DNA of 64,000 bases from Clostridia bacterium (GTDB taxonomy: Bacteria > Bacillota > Clostridia > Caldicoprobacterales > Caldicoprobacteraceae): NCBI GenBank assembly GCA_017577715.1, contig PKRC01000001.1, positions 124,001 to 188,000 of the forward strand, written 5' to 3'. The translations under genes were made by a program, and so were the position numbers. This document shows, piece by piece, positions 32,424-41,394 of this stretch (position 1 is the stretch's first letter; each line of letters starts with the position of its first letter). Below the pieces are notes generated by a model. The model did not search any database and was not told where the DNA came from. It saw only the letters and a list, made by a program, of their open reading frames with translations.

Positions 32424-32452
32424 TTGACAAAACATCCGGGGTTCTATATAAT
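32424..32452 (+). promoter_or_regulatory. Promoter of alaS
   Basis: TTGACA (32424-32429), 17 bases, TATAAT (32447-32452): a perfect sigma-A promoter. A second TTGACA lies at 32415-32420, out of spacing. Confidence 0.9.
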
Positions 32453-32458
32453 CATGAG

Positions 32459-32559
32459 TAAATAACAGAATTAGGGCGGATTTTGCTTTAAATTGCGTCC
32501 CGCTCCTACCAAGGGAAGGAGACGCTTATTTAATTGTCTTACGGGGAGGAATACATATA
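32459..32559 (+). promoter_or_regulatory. Structured alaS leader without T-box
   Basis: The ~100-base leader contains a hairpin GCGT (32495-32498)/ACGC (32522-32525) with inner CTCCT (32503-32507)/AGGAG (32517-32521). An earlier GGGCG (about 32474-32478) can pair instead with CGTCCC at 32496-32501, so the two folds exclude each other. No AGGGTGGNACC T-box, tRNA specifier or terminator is present. It may be an attenuator of unknown type or simply a stable leader. The SD GGGGAGG precedes the ATG. Confidence 0.45.
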
Positions 32560-35205
32560 ATGGAGAAACTGGGCCTTAACGAGATAAGAACAAGGTTTTT
32601 GGAGTTTTTTAGGAGAAAGGATCACCTGGTACTGCCTAGCTTTTCGCTGATTCCCCAGAAGGACAAAAGCCTCTTGCTGATAAATGCTGGCATGGCTCCG
32701 TTGAAACCCTACTTTACCGGGCAGGAGAAGCCTCCAAAGAAGAGGATTGCCACCTGTCAGAAGTGCATACGCACCCCCGACATCGAAAGGGTGGGCAAGA
32801 CTGCCAGGCACGGCACATTCTTCGAGATGTTGGGCAACTTCTCCTTTGGCGATTATTTCAAAAGAGAGGCCATCAGCTGGGCATGGGAGTTTGTCACCCA
32901 GGACTTGAAGCTGCCAGAAGAGCGGCTGTGGGTCAGCATATACGAGCAGGATGATGAGGCGTTTGAAATTTGGCACAAAGAGATTGGGCTTCCCGAGCAT
33001 AAAATCGTGAGGATGGGAAAAGAAGACAACTTTTGGGAGATAGGTACGGGGCCTTGTGGTCCTTGTTCTGAGATATACTTCGATAGAGGTGCGGACAAGG
33101 GTTGTGGCAGGCCCGATTGCGGTCCAGGCTGTGATTGCGACCGTTTTGTCGAGTTCTGGAATTTGGTATTTACTCAATTCGACAAGGATGAAGAGGGGAA
33201 TTATCATCCCCTTCCGCATCCCAACATCGATACTGGTATGGGCCTTGAAAGGATCTCTGCCATAATGCAGGAGGTTGACTCCCTTTTTGAAGTCGACACC
33301 ATAAGGGATATACTCGAGCACGTCAGCCAAATCGCCGGGGTTGAATACGGTAAGTCATACAATACCGATGTGTCTTTGCGGGTTATCACCGATCACATAC
33401 GCAGCATCACATTTATGGTAGGCGATGGGATACTTCCCTCCAACGAAGGGCGCGGATATGTGCTTCGCAGGATCTTGAGAAGAGCTGCACGCCATGGCCG
33501 GTTACTGGGGATTGAGGAACCTTTCTTGAGCCAGCTGGCTAAAACGGTCATAAAGCAATCCCATCAGGCCTATCCCGAGCTCAAGCAGAGGGAGGATTAT
33601 ATTTTAAGGATAATACAGATAGAAGAAGAGCGCTTCAGGGAGACCATCGACCAGGGGTTGGCCTATTTGAAGGAGTATATAGATGATTTGAAACAGCAGG
33701 GGCAGAAAGTTTTGGATGGCTCCAAGGCATTTAAGCTGTATGATACCTATGGCTTTCCCCTTGATCTCACTAGGGAGATCTTGCAGGAAGAAGGCCTTGA
33801 GATTGACGAGCAAGGTTTCCAGCAGGAGATGGAGGTGCAGCGGGAACGGGCCAGGGCTGCTCATCGCGTGACCGACTATATGGGCATGGACAGCAATATA
33901 TACAAGCTGATCGAAGCCGATGCCTCAACTGATTTTGTAGGATATCAATCCCTTGAAAGCATCAGCCGCGTGCTGGCCATCATTCAAGGCGAGACAAGGG
34001 TTGAAAGCGCTACGCAAGGCCAGGAGATAGCCGTGGTGTTGGACCAAACTCCTTTTTATGCCGAAAGCGGTGGGCAGGTGGCCGATAAGGGCGTGCTACT
34101 GTGGAACGATGGCAAGGTCGAGATATACGATGTAAAGAAGCTGTTTGGCAATAAGGTGGTACATTACGGCAAGGTGCTCTCTGGTACCTTGAACCAGGAC
34201 GATACGGTACAGGCCATAGTTGATAAGGAGTTGAGGCTAGCGGCTGCTCGTAACCATACGGCTACCCACTTGTTGCACAGCGCTCTAAGGCAGGTTTTAG
34301 GCCCCCATGTGGAGCAGGCGGGTTCTCTGGTGACTCCTCAGAGGTTGCGCTTTGACTTTTCCCATTTCTCGGCGCTGTCTAGCGAAGAGCTCCGCAAAGT
34401 GGAGAGTTTGGTAAACCAGAAGATTATGGAGGCCATCCCCGTTGAGGTGATAGAGACCACTTTAGACAAGGCTGAGAAGATGGGAGCCATAGCTCTGTTT
34501 GGAGAGAAGTATGGAGAGATGGTGCGGGTTGTCAAAATAGGTGATTTTAGCATTGAGCTGTGCGGGGGAACGCACCTTACCAATACCGGTCAAGCAGGGA
34601 TGTTTAAGATACTCAGCGAATCGGGGGTTGCGGCCGGCGTAAGGAGAATTGAAGCCATAACCGGCTTTGAGGTATATAACCATCTTTTGAACCAGGAAAG
34701 GCTTATAGCCGATATTTGCAGGGAGCTTAAGACCAACCCTTCTGACCTTGAGGGTAGAATACAAGGTTTAGTGGCCCAAATCAAGGAGCAGGAAAGGGAG
34801 ATAGAGCAGCTGCGCGCTAAACTGGCCTTGAGTTCTGTGGACTCGCTGATTGAGTCGGCTAAGGATGTGGGCGGCATAAAGTGCATTGCTGCCTGTGTGG
34901 AAGGCCAGGATATGGAAGGCTTGCGGGATATGGTGGATGCCGTCAAGGGTAGAGTAAAGCTGGGGGTTGTGGTATTAGCTACCGTAAGGGAAGGCAAGGT
35001 GCACTTTGCTGCCGGAGCCACCAAGGACGCTGTGGCCAGAGGCGTCCATGTGGGGAATTTGCTGCGAGAAGTGGCTAAAGTAGCAGGTGGCGGCGGTGGT
35101 GGGCGTCCTGATATGGCCCAGGCCGGGGGTAAAGATGCAAGCAAGATGCAGGAGGCTTTGGATCAGGTGTGCGTTTTGCTGGCCAAGCAGCTGGGTATAA
35201 ATTAA
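32560..35205 (+). CDS. alaS: Alanine--tRNA ligase
   Basis: An 881-residue class II synthetase. The catalytic core (~1-440) has motif 1-3 features including [15 protein letters not shown] and the GMGLERI block. The editing domain (~550-720) has its zinc ligands in HTATHLLH and CGGTH, and the C-terminal DHHA1 domain (~760-881) has the Gly-rich GGGGGGRPD loop. It charges alanine onto its tRNA and clears mischarged serine and glycine. Full length; ATG 32560 behind GGGGAGGAA. Confidence 0.97.
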   Translation: MEKLGLNEIRTRFLEFFRRKDHLVLPSFSLIPQKDKSLLLINAGMAPLKPYFTGQEKPPKKRIATCQKCIRTPDIERVGKTARHGTFFEMLGNFSFGDYFKREAISWAWEFVTQDLKLPEERLWVSIYEQDDEAFEIWHKEIGLPEHKIVRMGKEDNFWEIGTGPCGPCSEIYFDRGADKGCGRPDCGPGCDCDRFVEFWNLVFTQFDKDEEGNYHPLPHPNIDTGMGLERISAIMQEVDSLFEVDTIRDILEHVSQIAGVEYGKSYNTDVSLRVITDHIRSITFMVGDGILPSNEGRGYVLRRILRRAARHGRLLGIEEPFLSQLAKTVIKQSHQAYPELKQREDYILRIIQIEEERFRETIDQGLAYLKEYIDDLKQQGQKVLDGSKAFKLYDTYGFPLDLTREILQEEGLEIDEQGFQQEMEVQRERARAAHRVTDYMGMDSNIYKLIEADASTDFVGYQSLESISRVLAIIQGETRVESATQGQEIAVVLDQTPFYAESGGQVADKGVLLWNDGKVEIYDVKKLFGNKVVHYGKVLSGTLNQDDTVQAIVDKELRLAAARNHTATHLLHSALRQVLGPHVEQAGSLVTPQRLRFDFSHFSALSSEELRKVESLVNQKIMEAIPVEVIETTLDKAEKMGAIALFGEKYGEMVRVVKIGDFSIELCGGTHLTNTGQAGMFKILSESGVAAGVRRIEAITGFEVYNHLLNQERLIADICRELKTNPSDLEGRIQGLVAQIKEQEREIEQLRAKLALSSVDSLIESAKDVGGIKCIAACVEGQDMEGLRDMVDAVKGRVKLGVVVLATVREGKVHFAAGATKDAVARGVHVGNLLREVAKVAGGGGGGRPDMAQAGGKDASKMQEALDQVCVLLAKQLGIN

Positions 35206-35227
35206 TTGAAAGATGGCCATTTTATGT

Positions 35228-35256
35228 TTGAAAAAATATGCAAAATAGAGTAAGAT
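35228..35256 (+). promoter_or_regulatory. Promoter of ireB-AKR-ruvX-DUF1292
   Basis: TTGAAA (35228-35233), 17 bases, TAAGAT (35251-35256), about 40 bases before ireB. Confidence 0.65.
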
Positions 35257-35297
35257 AAACTTTGAAGAATTCCTCTTAAAAGGCAGGTAAATATTAT

Positions 35298-35564
35298 ATG
35301 AATGGCGATCTTCAGGAAACCATGATGTTTAAGCTCAAGAAAGAGGTGTCTGAAACTCCGAGGGACATCCTACTGAGCGTTTATCAGGCCCTGGAGCAAA
35401 AAGGCTATAACCCCATAAACCAATTGGTGGGGTATTTTATATCGGGCGACCCCACCTATATAACCAGCCATAAAAACGCCCGTTCCCTCATCAGGAAGCT
35501 GGAGAGGGACGAACTGCTGGAGGAGCTGCTCCGATTCTATATAGAACATAATCTCAATAGATGA
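35298..35564 (+). CDS. ireB: IreB family regulatory phosphoprotein (UPF0297)
   Basis: An 88-residue protein of the IreB/YrzL family. The threonine-bearing ETMMFKL segment, the central [24 protein letters not shown] and the [21 protein letters not shown] helix are nearly canonical. In Enterococcus IreB is phosphorylated by the serine/threonine kinase IreK and modulates cephalosporin resistance; that role here is inference. It starts the alaS-downstream operon and is normally next to ruvX, but an aldo/keto reductase intervenes. Confidence 0.93.
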   Translation: MNGDLQETMMFKLKKEVSETPRDILLSVYQALEQKGYNPINQLVGYFISGDPTYITSHKNARSLIRKLERDELLEELLRFYIEHNLNR

Positions 35565-35577
35565 GCGAGCAGCATCC

Positions 35578-36525
35578 ATGCAGTACAATAGGCTGGGCAA
35601 GACGCCCATTGTAGTATCCAGGCTGTGCTTTGGCAGCCTAACCATAGGTCCCTTGCAGAGAAACCTTCCTTTAGAAGAAGGAGCAGCTGTCATACGCAAG
35701 GCCGTGGAGCTGGGGGTAAATTTCATAGATACGGCCGACCTGTACGGCACATATCCTTATATACGCGAGGTTTTAAAGTCGCACAGAGACCTGGTAATAG
35801 CTTCCAAATCTTATGCCTATGATACCCGTACTGCCCGCGAAACTCTGGAGCGGGCTTTGAGAGGCATAGGGCGCGACTATATCGACATATTTTTGCTCCA
35901 TGAGCAGGAAGGTCCTCTTACCCTAAAGGGACACAGGGAGGCATTGGAATATTTTATTGCCCAAAAGCAGAAGGGGATCATACGAGCGGTGGGAATCTCT
36001 ACCCATTATGTAGCAGCAGTAAAAGCAGCAGCTGTCATGGAGGAAATCGATGTGATACATCCCATACTCAACTACCGCGGAGTAGGCATAGTGGATGGTA
36101 CTTTACAAGATATGACGGCTGCCATAGAGCTGGCCTATACAAACGGCAAGGGCATATATGCCATGAAGCCTTTAGGAGGGGGACACCTTATTTCTGAGTT
36201 TAAACGTGCTTTAAAGTTTGTTCTCGACTTCCCGTACATCCATTCTGTTGCCGTAGGCATGCAAAGGATTGAAGAGGTATATGCCAATGTCAGCTTCTTT
36301 GATAAGGGAGAGGTACCGCATATTCTGGAGGAAATTTTGAAATCCTATAAGAGAAAGCTGCTTATACAGGACTGGTGCGCTGGATGCGGCAGATGCGTGG
36401 CGCGTTGTCCGCAGGGCGCTCTTTCCATTGGACAGGAAGGCAAGGTTGAGGTTGACCATAGCAGATGCGTGCTTTGCGGCTATTGCGGGAGCGCTTGCCC
36501 AGAGTTGGCAATAAAAGTAATATAA
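35578..36525 (+). CDS. Aldo/keto reductase with C-terminal 2[4Fe-4S] ferredoxin domain
   Basis: A 315-residue protein. Residues ~1-250 are an aldo/keto reductase barrel (GSLTIGPLQ, DTADLYG with the catalytic Tyr region, LLHEQEG, and MKPLGGG). The C-terminal ~55 residues bind two iron-sulfur clusters through CAGCGRCVARCP and CVLCGYCGSACP. This architecture is found in anaerobes and suggests electron flow between ferredoxin-like clusters and an NAD(P)H or flavin-linked reduction; the substrate is unknown. It is inserted between ireB and ruvX. The start ATG 35578 has weak SD. Confidence 0.9.
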   Translation: MQYNRLGKTPIVVSRLCFGSLTIGPLQRNLPLEEGAAVIRKAVELGVNFIDTADLYGTYPYIREVLKSHRDLVIASKSYAYDTRTARETLERALRGIGRDYIDIFLLHEQEGPLTLKGHREALEYFIAQKQKGIIRAVGISTHYVAAVKAAAVMEEIDVIHPILNYRGVGIVDGTLQDMTAAIELAYTNGKGIYAMKPLGGGHLISEFKRALKFVLDFPYIHSVAVGMQRIEEVYANVSFFDKGEVPHILEEILKSYKRKLLIQDWCAGCGRCVARCPQGALSIGQEGKVEVDHSRCVLCGYCGSACPELAIKVI

Positions 36526-36547
36526 CATGGGGGAAAGGGATTGGCCT

Positions 36548-36976
36548 GTGAGGATACTGGCTTTGGATGTGGGTGATAAACGCGTAGGGGTAGCTGTCAG
36601 CGATGCCATGGGATGGACAGCACAGGGGCTTCAGACCCTTGAAAAATCCAGCAAGGAAAAACTGTTTTCAAACCTATCCAGCATATTGAAGCAGTATAAT
36701 CCTGAAAAGATAGTCATTGGCCTGCCTGTAAACATGAATGGCACGTTGGGCCCACAGGCCGATAAGGTGAGACAATTTGCCAAAGAGCTTAAGAGCATAT
36801 ATTCTGGGGAAATTGTCTACTGGGACGAAAGGTTGACCACCCTTTCAGCCCATCGGTTAATGATAGAGGCAGGGGTTCGACGTGACAGGAGGAAATTAAA
36901 GGCTGACAAGATAGCAGCCGTGCTCATTCTTCAAAGTTATCTGGATTACTTAAACAATAAAAAGAAAGAAGGTTGA
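36548..36976 (+). CDS. ruvX: Holliday junction resolvase-like YqgF/RuvX (pre-16S rRNA nuclease)
   Basis: A 142-residue RNase H-fold protein; YqgF matures the 16S rRNA 5' end and has also been called a Holliday junction resolvase. Catalytic acidic residues are visible in LALDVGDKRVG, in WDERLTT, and the C-terminal DKIAAVLILQSYLD. GTG 36548 gives the canonical MRILALDVG start with GGGGAAAGGG upstream; the ATG 36527 has no SD. Five bases before the DUF1292 gene. Confidence 0.94.
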   Translation: MRILALDVGDKRVGVAVSDAMGWTAQGLQTLEKSSKEKLFSNLSSILKQYNPEKIVIGLPVNMNGTLGPQADKVRQFAKELKSIYSGEIVYWDERLTTLSAHRLMIEAGVRRDRRKLKADKIAAVLILQSYLDYLNNKKKEG

Positions 36977-36980
36977 TCTT

Positions 36981-37295
36981 ATGGAAATGGAATCCAACAT
37001 AATCGAGCTTATCGATGAGAACGATGAGGTTGTCCAGTTTGAACATCTGCTCACTCTGGATTTCGATGGCAGGGAGTACATCGTGCTGATGCCCATAGAA
37101 GAGGATGAGCCTGACTCCGATGAAGGAGAAGTGGTCATTCTCAGGGTAGAGCAGGATGATGAGGGAAACGACATATACGTTTCCATCGAAGATGAGGAAG
37201 AACTTGAAGAAGTCTTCCAGGCATTTCTCCAAGTTATCGAGCAAGAGGAAGTTATTGATGAAGGTGAAGAAGAGCCTTTTGAGGCTGAAGAATAG
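36981..37295 (+). CDS. DUF1292 family protein (YrzB-like)
   Basis: A 104-residue, very acidic protein; Glu and Asp dominate the second half. The core VQFEHLLTLDFDGREYIVLMPIEE is typical of DUF1292. Its function is unknown; it is nearly always next to ireB and ruvX in Bacillota, and this order is kept here. The C-terminal 30 residues are almost entirely acidic. A strong terminator follows. Confidence 0.92.
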   Translation: MEMESNIIELIDENDEVVQFEHLLTLDFDGREYIVLMPIEEDEPDSDEGEVVILRVEQDDEGNDIYVSIEDEEELEEVFQAFLQVIEQEEVIDEGEEEPFEAEE

Positions 37296-37318
37296 AGCAG
37301 ATAAGCTCCTATAGTAAA

Positions 37319-37358
37319 CCAAAAAAAGCGCATTTTCGCAAAAATGCGCTTTTTTTGG
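37319..37358 (+). terminator. Strong bidirectional terminator before the motility operon
   Basis: A stem of about 17 bp, from CCAAAAAAAGCGC to its complement ending GGTG at 37358, closes on a CGC-centred loop with A-run and T-run inside the arms. It insulates alaS-region transcripts from flgB. Confidence 0.9.
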
Positions 37359-37455
37359 TGACAAAAATTTTCTTTTTGAACAAGGATTTTGTGATTTTTT
37401 ATCGAATATAATTGATAAATAATGTTGGATAATTGTGGTTGGCAGGTGGTGAAGG

Positions 37456-37866
37456 TTGATCAACAGGCTTTTTAACCATATGGGCGTTTTGGAAAAGGCT
37501 TTGGACGCTTCGTGGTTGCGAAATGAAGTCATAGCCCACAATATCGCCAACGCTGATACCCCCGGCTATAAAAAATACAGGGTTGAATTTGAGGAGGAGT
37601 TGAAATCAGCTCTTGAATCCAGCGGGTTGAAGGGTAAAAAGACGAGGCCTAAGCACCTGGACATAGGGACAAGTTCCATCGAAGAGGTTAGGCCTAGAGT
37701 TGTGCGCACCTTTGGTACTCAGATGAGGGAAGACGGCAACAACGTCGATATGGATGAGGAGATGACCAGCTTAGCGAAAAATGTCATCCTGTATAATGCG
37801 CTAGTGCAGAAGATATCAGGTGAGTTTAACAAGCTAAAGATGGTCATAAGCGAGGGGAGGAGATAA
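37456..37866 (+). CDS. flgB: Flagellar basal-body rod protein FlgB
   Basis: A 136-residue proximal rod protein, exported by the flagellar type III system. The rod signature NEVIAHNIANADTPGYKK is near the N terminus and the C-terminal amphipathic helix is present. TTG 37456 with AGGTGGTGAAGG just upstream. It opens the motility operon. A TATAAT at 37407-37412 lacks a good -35, so the main promoter is uncertain. Confidence 0.95.
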   Translation: MINRLFNHMGVLEKALDASWLRNEVIAHNIANADTPGYKKYRVEFEEELKSALESSGLKGKKTRPKHLDIGTSSIEEVRPRVVRTFGTQMREDGNNVDMDEEMTSLAKNVILYNALVQKISGEFNKLKMVISEGRR

Positions 37867-37869
37867 AAG

Positions 37870-38304
37870 ATGTTCCGGGCATTTGACATAAGTGCTTCAG
37901 CCCTTACGCTGCAGAAGCTGCGCATGGATGTAATCGCTCAAAACATCGCAAACGCCCAGACTACAAGGACAGAAACCGGTGAGCCCTATCGCCGTAAGGT
38001 TGTGGTGGTAAGGGAAGGGCAGTATGCCAAGCCGTTTTCGCAATACCTGCAGGAGAAGTTAGGAAGTTTTTCGGGTAGCGGGGTTAAGGCCGTCAGGGTT
38101 CAGGAGGACCCCACTCCTTTCAAGAGGGTTTATGACCCAACCCATCCCGATGCCGATGAGGATGGCTATGTGCAGATGCCGAATGTAGAGATACTCAGAG
38201 AGATGGTGGACATGATTTCGGCCACTCGATCTTATGAAGCCAACGTCACCGCTTTTAATGCTGCCAAGAATATGGCATTGAAGGCACTGGAGATAGGCAG
38301 ATAG
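37870..38304 (+). CDS. flgC: Flagellar basal-body rod protein FlgC
   Basis: A 144-residue rod protein. It shows the FDISASALTLQKLRMDVIAQNIAN start, the PYRRKVVVV segment and the C-terminal NVEILREMVDMISATRSYEANV helix characteristic of FlgC. Three bases after flgB. Confidence 0.96.
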   Translation: MFRAFDISASALTLQKLRMDVIAQNIANAQTTRTETGEPYRRKVVVVREGQYAKPFSQYLQEKLGSFSGSGVKAVRVQEDPTPFKRVYDPTHPDADEDGYVQMPNVEILREMVDMISATRSYEANVTAFNAAKNMALKALEIGR

Positions 38305-38318
38305 GAGGATGATGGTAT

Positions 38319-38615
38319 ATGCAGATAAGCTCCATTGCGGCTTCTGGAAACGTTACAGGTATATCAAGCAGTTTAAGAAAGCAAAACGGGCAGAACCTAT
38401 CGTTTAGCGACGTTTTGAAGCAGGCCATTTCTGATTTGCAGCAGCTGCAGAGGACCAGCGCATACAACAATTATCTTCTGGCTACCGGCCAAGCGGAAAG
38501 CCTTCACAAGGTCATGATAGATGCTGAAAAAGCCGAGATCGCACTTCAATTTACCCTTCAGGTCAGAAATAAGCTGCTGGAGGCTTATCAGGAGATCATG
38601 CGCATGCAGATATGA
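38319..38615 (+). CDS. fliE: Flagellar hook-basal body complex protein FliE
   Basis: A 98-residue protein that joins the MS ring to the rod. The central SFSDVLKQAISDLQ and the C-terminal ALQFTLQVRNKLLEAYQEIMRMQI are canonical. ATG 38319 follows AGGAGGATG. Followed by the largest gap inside the motility operon (226 bases). Confidence 0.95.
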   Translation: MQISSIAASGNVTGISSSLRKQNGQNLSFSDVLKQAISDLQQLQRTSAYNNYLLATGQAESLHKVMIDAEKAEIALQFTLQVRNKLLEAYQEIMRMQI

Positions 38616-38776
38616 GTCGGTTTTTTAGCCGCGAAGTACCACAGGTGATGAAGTCCCATTATTGTGTAGGTGTAAGGTAGATGAAAATAGGTCGAAAGAC
38701 CGATTTATTTGTTTGGTAATTTTATGTAAGATGAAGATACATGTTGTCGAAGAGTGGTGACTCTTAAAAGAGCTGA

Positions 38777-38808
38777 TCAGCAGGGAACATTCATATGTTA
38801 CCTGCTGA
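38777..38808 (+). repeat. Near-perfect palindrome upstream of fliF
   Basis: Left arm TCAGCAGGGAACAT (38777-38790) and right arm ATGTTACCTGCTGA (38795-38808) match at 13 of 14 positions around TCAT. There is no T-run after it, so it is not a standard terminator. It overlaps a possible promoter TTCATA-16-TATAAT (38790-38817). It could be a regulator operator or an RNA processing/stability hairpin. The rest of the 38616-38841 gap holds only a small GGTC-GAAA-GACC hairpin near 38691. Confidence 0.6.
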
Positions 38809-38841
38809 AATTATAATAGGCAGTAGGAAAGCGGGGATTAA

Positions 38842-40368
38842 ATGGCGTTGGCACTGGACACCATAAAGCAACAATTAAACCAGTATTGGGAGAAGTTGAC
38901 CAGCGCGCAAAAAAAGGCGTTTATCGTCGGAGCAACTGCGTTGCTGGCGATCATAGTCCTTGCTTCATTGCTTTTATCCCGGCAGGAATATGTGGTACTT
39001 TACAGCGGTTTGGACAGCCAAGAGGTGGCCGAAATATATTCCAGGTTAAAAGAGCTTAACGTTGAGCCAAAGGTCCAAGGTACATCCACCATATTGGTTC
39101 CCAAGGACAGGGAAGTAGAGCTTAGAATGCAGCTTACCAGTGAAGGATACCCCAAAACGGGTTTCAATTATGACATATTTTTACAAAACAGCAACTTTGG
39201 CCAGACGGATGAGGAGAAAAGAGCATTGCTCATCATGCAGCTGCAGGAACGTTTAAGCCAGGCCATCAAGTTTTTAGATGGAGTAGAGGATGCCGTTGTG
39301 ACCATTGCGATGCCCAAGGACGATGCCTTTGTGCTCAAGAGCCAGCAGGTGCCGGTTACGGCCTCAGTGATCATTAAAACAAAGCCGGGATATAGCATTA
39401 GCGCCTCCCAGGCCAACAATATAGTGCGTTTGGTGGCTAAGAGCGTACCAGGATTGAAGGAGGAGAACGTCACCGTTATTGATACAAACATGAACGTTTT
39501 GACAGGCACTGGTGCCGAAGAGGAAGAGATGGTGGGAACCCAGTTTGAACTGGAGCACCGGCTGGAGGATCGCATACGGGATCAGGTCATCAGCTTGTTG
39601 GAGCCAGTGTTCGGATACAGGAAGGTGGTTGCTACCGTCAATGTCAAGCTGAATTTCGATAAGAGGACCACCGAGTCGGTGAGGTTTGAACCAGTGGTGG
39701 ATGAGGACGGGATAATTGCCAGCCGTGAGGTTTTGAGGGAAAAGGTGAGAAACGCCATCCCCGGAGGGGTTGTAGGTGAGACTTCCAACACCACCCAGTA
39801 TCCCGAGCTTGAAAGCGCTGAAAGCGGTACATACGATAGGACCCATGAGATAGTCAACTATGAAGTGAATGAGATAAAGGAAATTCTGGAGCAGCAGCAG
39901 GGAAAAGTGGAGGACCTATCCATTTCGGTTATCATAGACAATGAATTCTTAAGCCCGCAAATCCTTACGCAGGTTAAAGAGCTAGTGGCGGCCGCAGTTG
40001 GAACGGATATTTCAAGGGTGGTGGTACAGAATATGAAATTTGATACCTCGCTACAGGAGCAGTTGCTCGAAGGTTTCGAACGGCGCCAAGACCAAAGGCC
40101 GGAATGGCTGTACTGGTCAGTGCCTCTGTCAGTGGCTTTTGCCATTATCGTAGCCTTTATAGTCGTAATGCGCATGCGTTCGCGCCGTATCCAGTTAGAA
40201 ACCGCTACTGCCCAAGAGATACTGGCTCAGGAGCCCCAGCAGCCGTCTACGTTGGAGTTGGAATTGACCAACGAGTACGATGAGATCAAAAAGCGACTTG
40301 AAAGGCTGGTCACCGAGCGGCCTGAAGCTGTGGCGCAGCTGCTGCGCAACTGGCTGAGCGAGGAGTAG
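38842..40368 (+). CDS. fliF: Flagellar M-ring protein FliF
   Basis: A 508-residue MS-ring protein with two membrane helices (~25-45 and ~430-450) flanking a periplasm-side ring-building region; the acidic C-terminal tail (~470-508) binds FliG. Motifs include VVLYSGLDSQEVAEIYSRL and the LVPKDREVELRMQL block. ATG 38842 with GAAAGCGGGG upstream. First gene after the palindrome-containing gap. Confidence 0.96.
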   Translation: MALALDTIKQQLNQYWEKLTSAQKKAFIVGATALLAIIVLASLLLSRQEYVVLYSGLDSQEVAEIYSRLKELNVEPKVQGTSTILVPKDREVELRMQLTSEGYPKTGFNYDIFLQNSNFGQTDEEKRALLIMQLQERLSQAIKFLDGVEDAVVTIAMPKDDAFVLKSQQVPVTASVIIKTKPGYSISASQANNIVRLVAKSVPGLKEENVTVIDTNMNVLTGTGAEEEEMVGTQFELEHRLEDRIRDQVISLLEPVFGYRKVVATVNVKLNFDKRTTESVRFEPVVDEDGIIASREVLREKVRNAIPGGVVGETSNTTQYPELESAESGTYDRTHEIVNYEVNEIKEILEQQQGKVEDLSISVIIDNEFLSPQILTQVKELVAAAVGTDISRVVVQNMKFDTSLQEQLLEGFERRQDQRPEWLYWSVPLSVAFAIIVAFIVVMRMRSRRIQLETATAQEILAQEPQQPSTLELELTNEYDEIKKRLERLVTERPEAVAQLLRNWLSEE

Positions 40369-40380
40369 GAGGAGATTGGC

Positions 40381-41394
40381 ATGCTTACCGAGAGGAGAAT
40401 GTTGACAGGCAGAAAAAAGGCCGCTATCTTGCTCATTGCGCTTGGCAAGGAAAAGGCCTCCGAAATATACAAGCATTTGAACGAAGATGAAATCGAGCAG
40501 CTGACCCTGGAGATAGCCAATCTATCCAGGGTTGATGCCGAAATGAAGAACCAGGTAATGGAGGAGTTTTATCAACTATGCCTGGCTCAGAATTACATAT
40601 CCGAAGGCGGCATCGAATATGCCAGGGAGATCTTAGAGCGGGCCCTTGGCAGCCAGAAGGCTTTGGAGATAATCAACAAGCTGACTTCGTCTCTGCAAGT
40701 GCGTCCTTTTGATTTCATTAGAAAAGCTGAGCCAGCACAAATTCTTAACTTTATACAAAACGAGCATCCTCAAACCATAGCCCTGGTTTTGGCCTATCTG
40801 CGTCCACAGCAAGCAGCCGCCATAATCTCCTCGTTGCCTCAGGAAAAACAGGTAGAGGTGGCTACCAGAATAGCCCTGATGGATCGCACTTCGCCGGATG
40901 TCATAAAAGAAGTGGAAAGGGTTTTGGAGAAAAAGCTTTCTTCCATGCTGACAGCCGACTTTACCAATGCTGGTGGAATCCAAGCTTTGGTGGATATACT
41001 GCTGTCGGTTGACCGGGGTACAGAAAAGTACATAATGGAAAATCTGGAACTTAGAGACAGGGAATTGGCTGAAGAGATAAGAAAAAGGATGTTTGTGTTT
41101 GAGGATATCGTTACCCTGGATAATCGTTCCATACAGAGGTTCCTGCGGGAGGTCGACAACAGCGATCTGGCTTTGGCGCTAAAAGGAGCCAGCGAAGAAG
41201 TCAAGAAGGTTATATTTGCCAATATGTCCAAGCGCCTGCAGGAAATGATAAAGGAAGATATGGAATATATGGGACCGGTGAGGCTCAGAGATGTGGAAAA
41301 TGCTCAGCAGAAGATAGTGAACATCATCAGGCAGCTTGAAGAAGCCGGTGAGATCATAATATCGCGGGGAGGCGGTGATGAGGTAATTGTCTAA
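40381..41394 (+). CDS. fliG: Flagellar motor switch protein FliG
   Basis: A 337-residue C-ring protein that transmits stator torque. Visible features are the N-terminal RKKAAILLIALG, the EHPQTIALVLAYL motif of the middle domain, and the charged torque helix in the C-terminal domain around FEDIVTLDNRSIQRFLREVD. Length is standard. 3' end overlaps fliH by 8 bases. Confidence 0.97.
   Translation: MLTERRMLTGRKKAAILLIALGKEKASEIYKHLNEDEIEQLTLEIANLSRVDAEMKNQVMEEFYQLCLAQNYISEGGIEYAREILERALGSQKALEIINKLTSSLQVRPFDFIRKAEPAQILNFIQNEHPQTIALVLAYLRPQQAAAIISSLPQEKQVEVATRIALMDRTSPDVIKEVERVLEKKLSSMLTADFTNAGGIQALVDILLSVDRGTEKYIMENLELRDRELAEEIRKRMFVFEDIVTLDNRSIQRFLREVDNSDLALALKGASEEVKKVIFANMSKRLQEMIKEDMEYMGPVRLRDVENAQQKIVNIIRQLEEAGEIIISRGGGDEVIV

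Noticed and set aside
32459-32559. T-box riboswitch before alaS.
   Set aside because: There is no AGGGTGGNACC motif, no specifier loop and no terminator hairpin with T-run.
32539-33330. Long open frame (263 codons) on the minus strand opposite alaS.
   Set aside because: It lies wholly over a canonical alanyl-tRNA synthetase core, has no SD and codes for no recognisable domain; long antisense frames are expected from the codon bias here.
38616-38841. Cyclic di-GMP riboswitch in the fliE-fliF gap.
   Set aside because: A small GGTC-GAAA-GACC hairpin is present, but the conserved GEMM core and receptor sequences are not.
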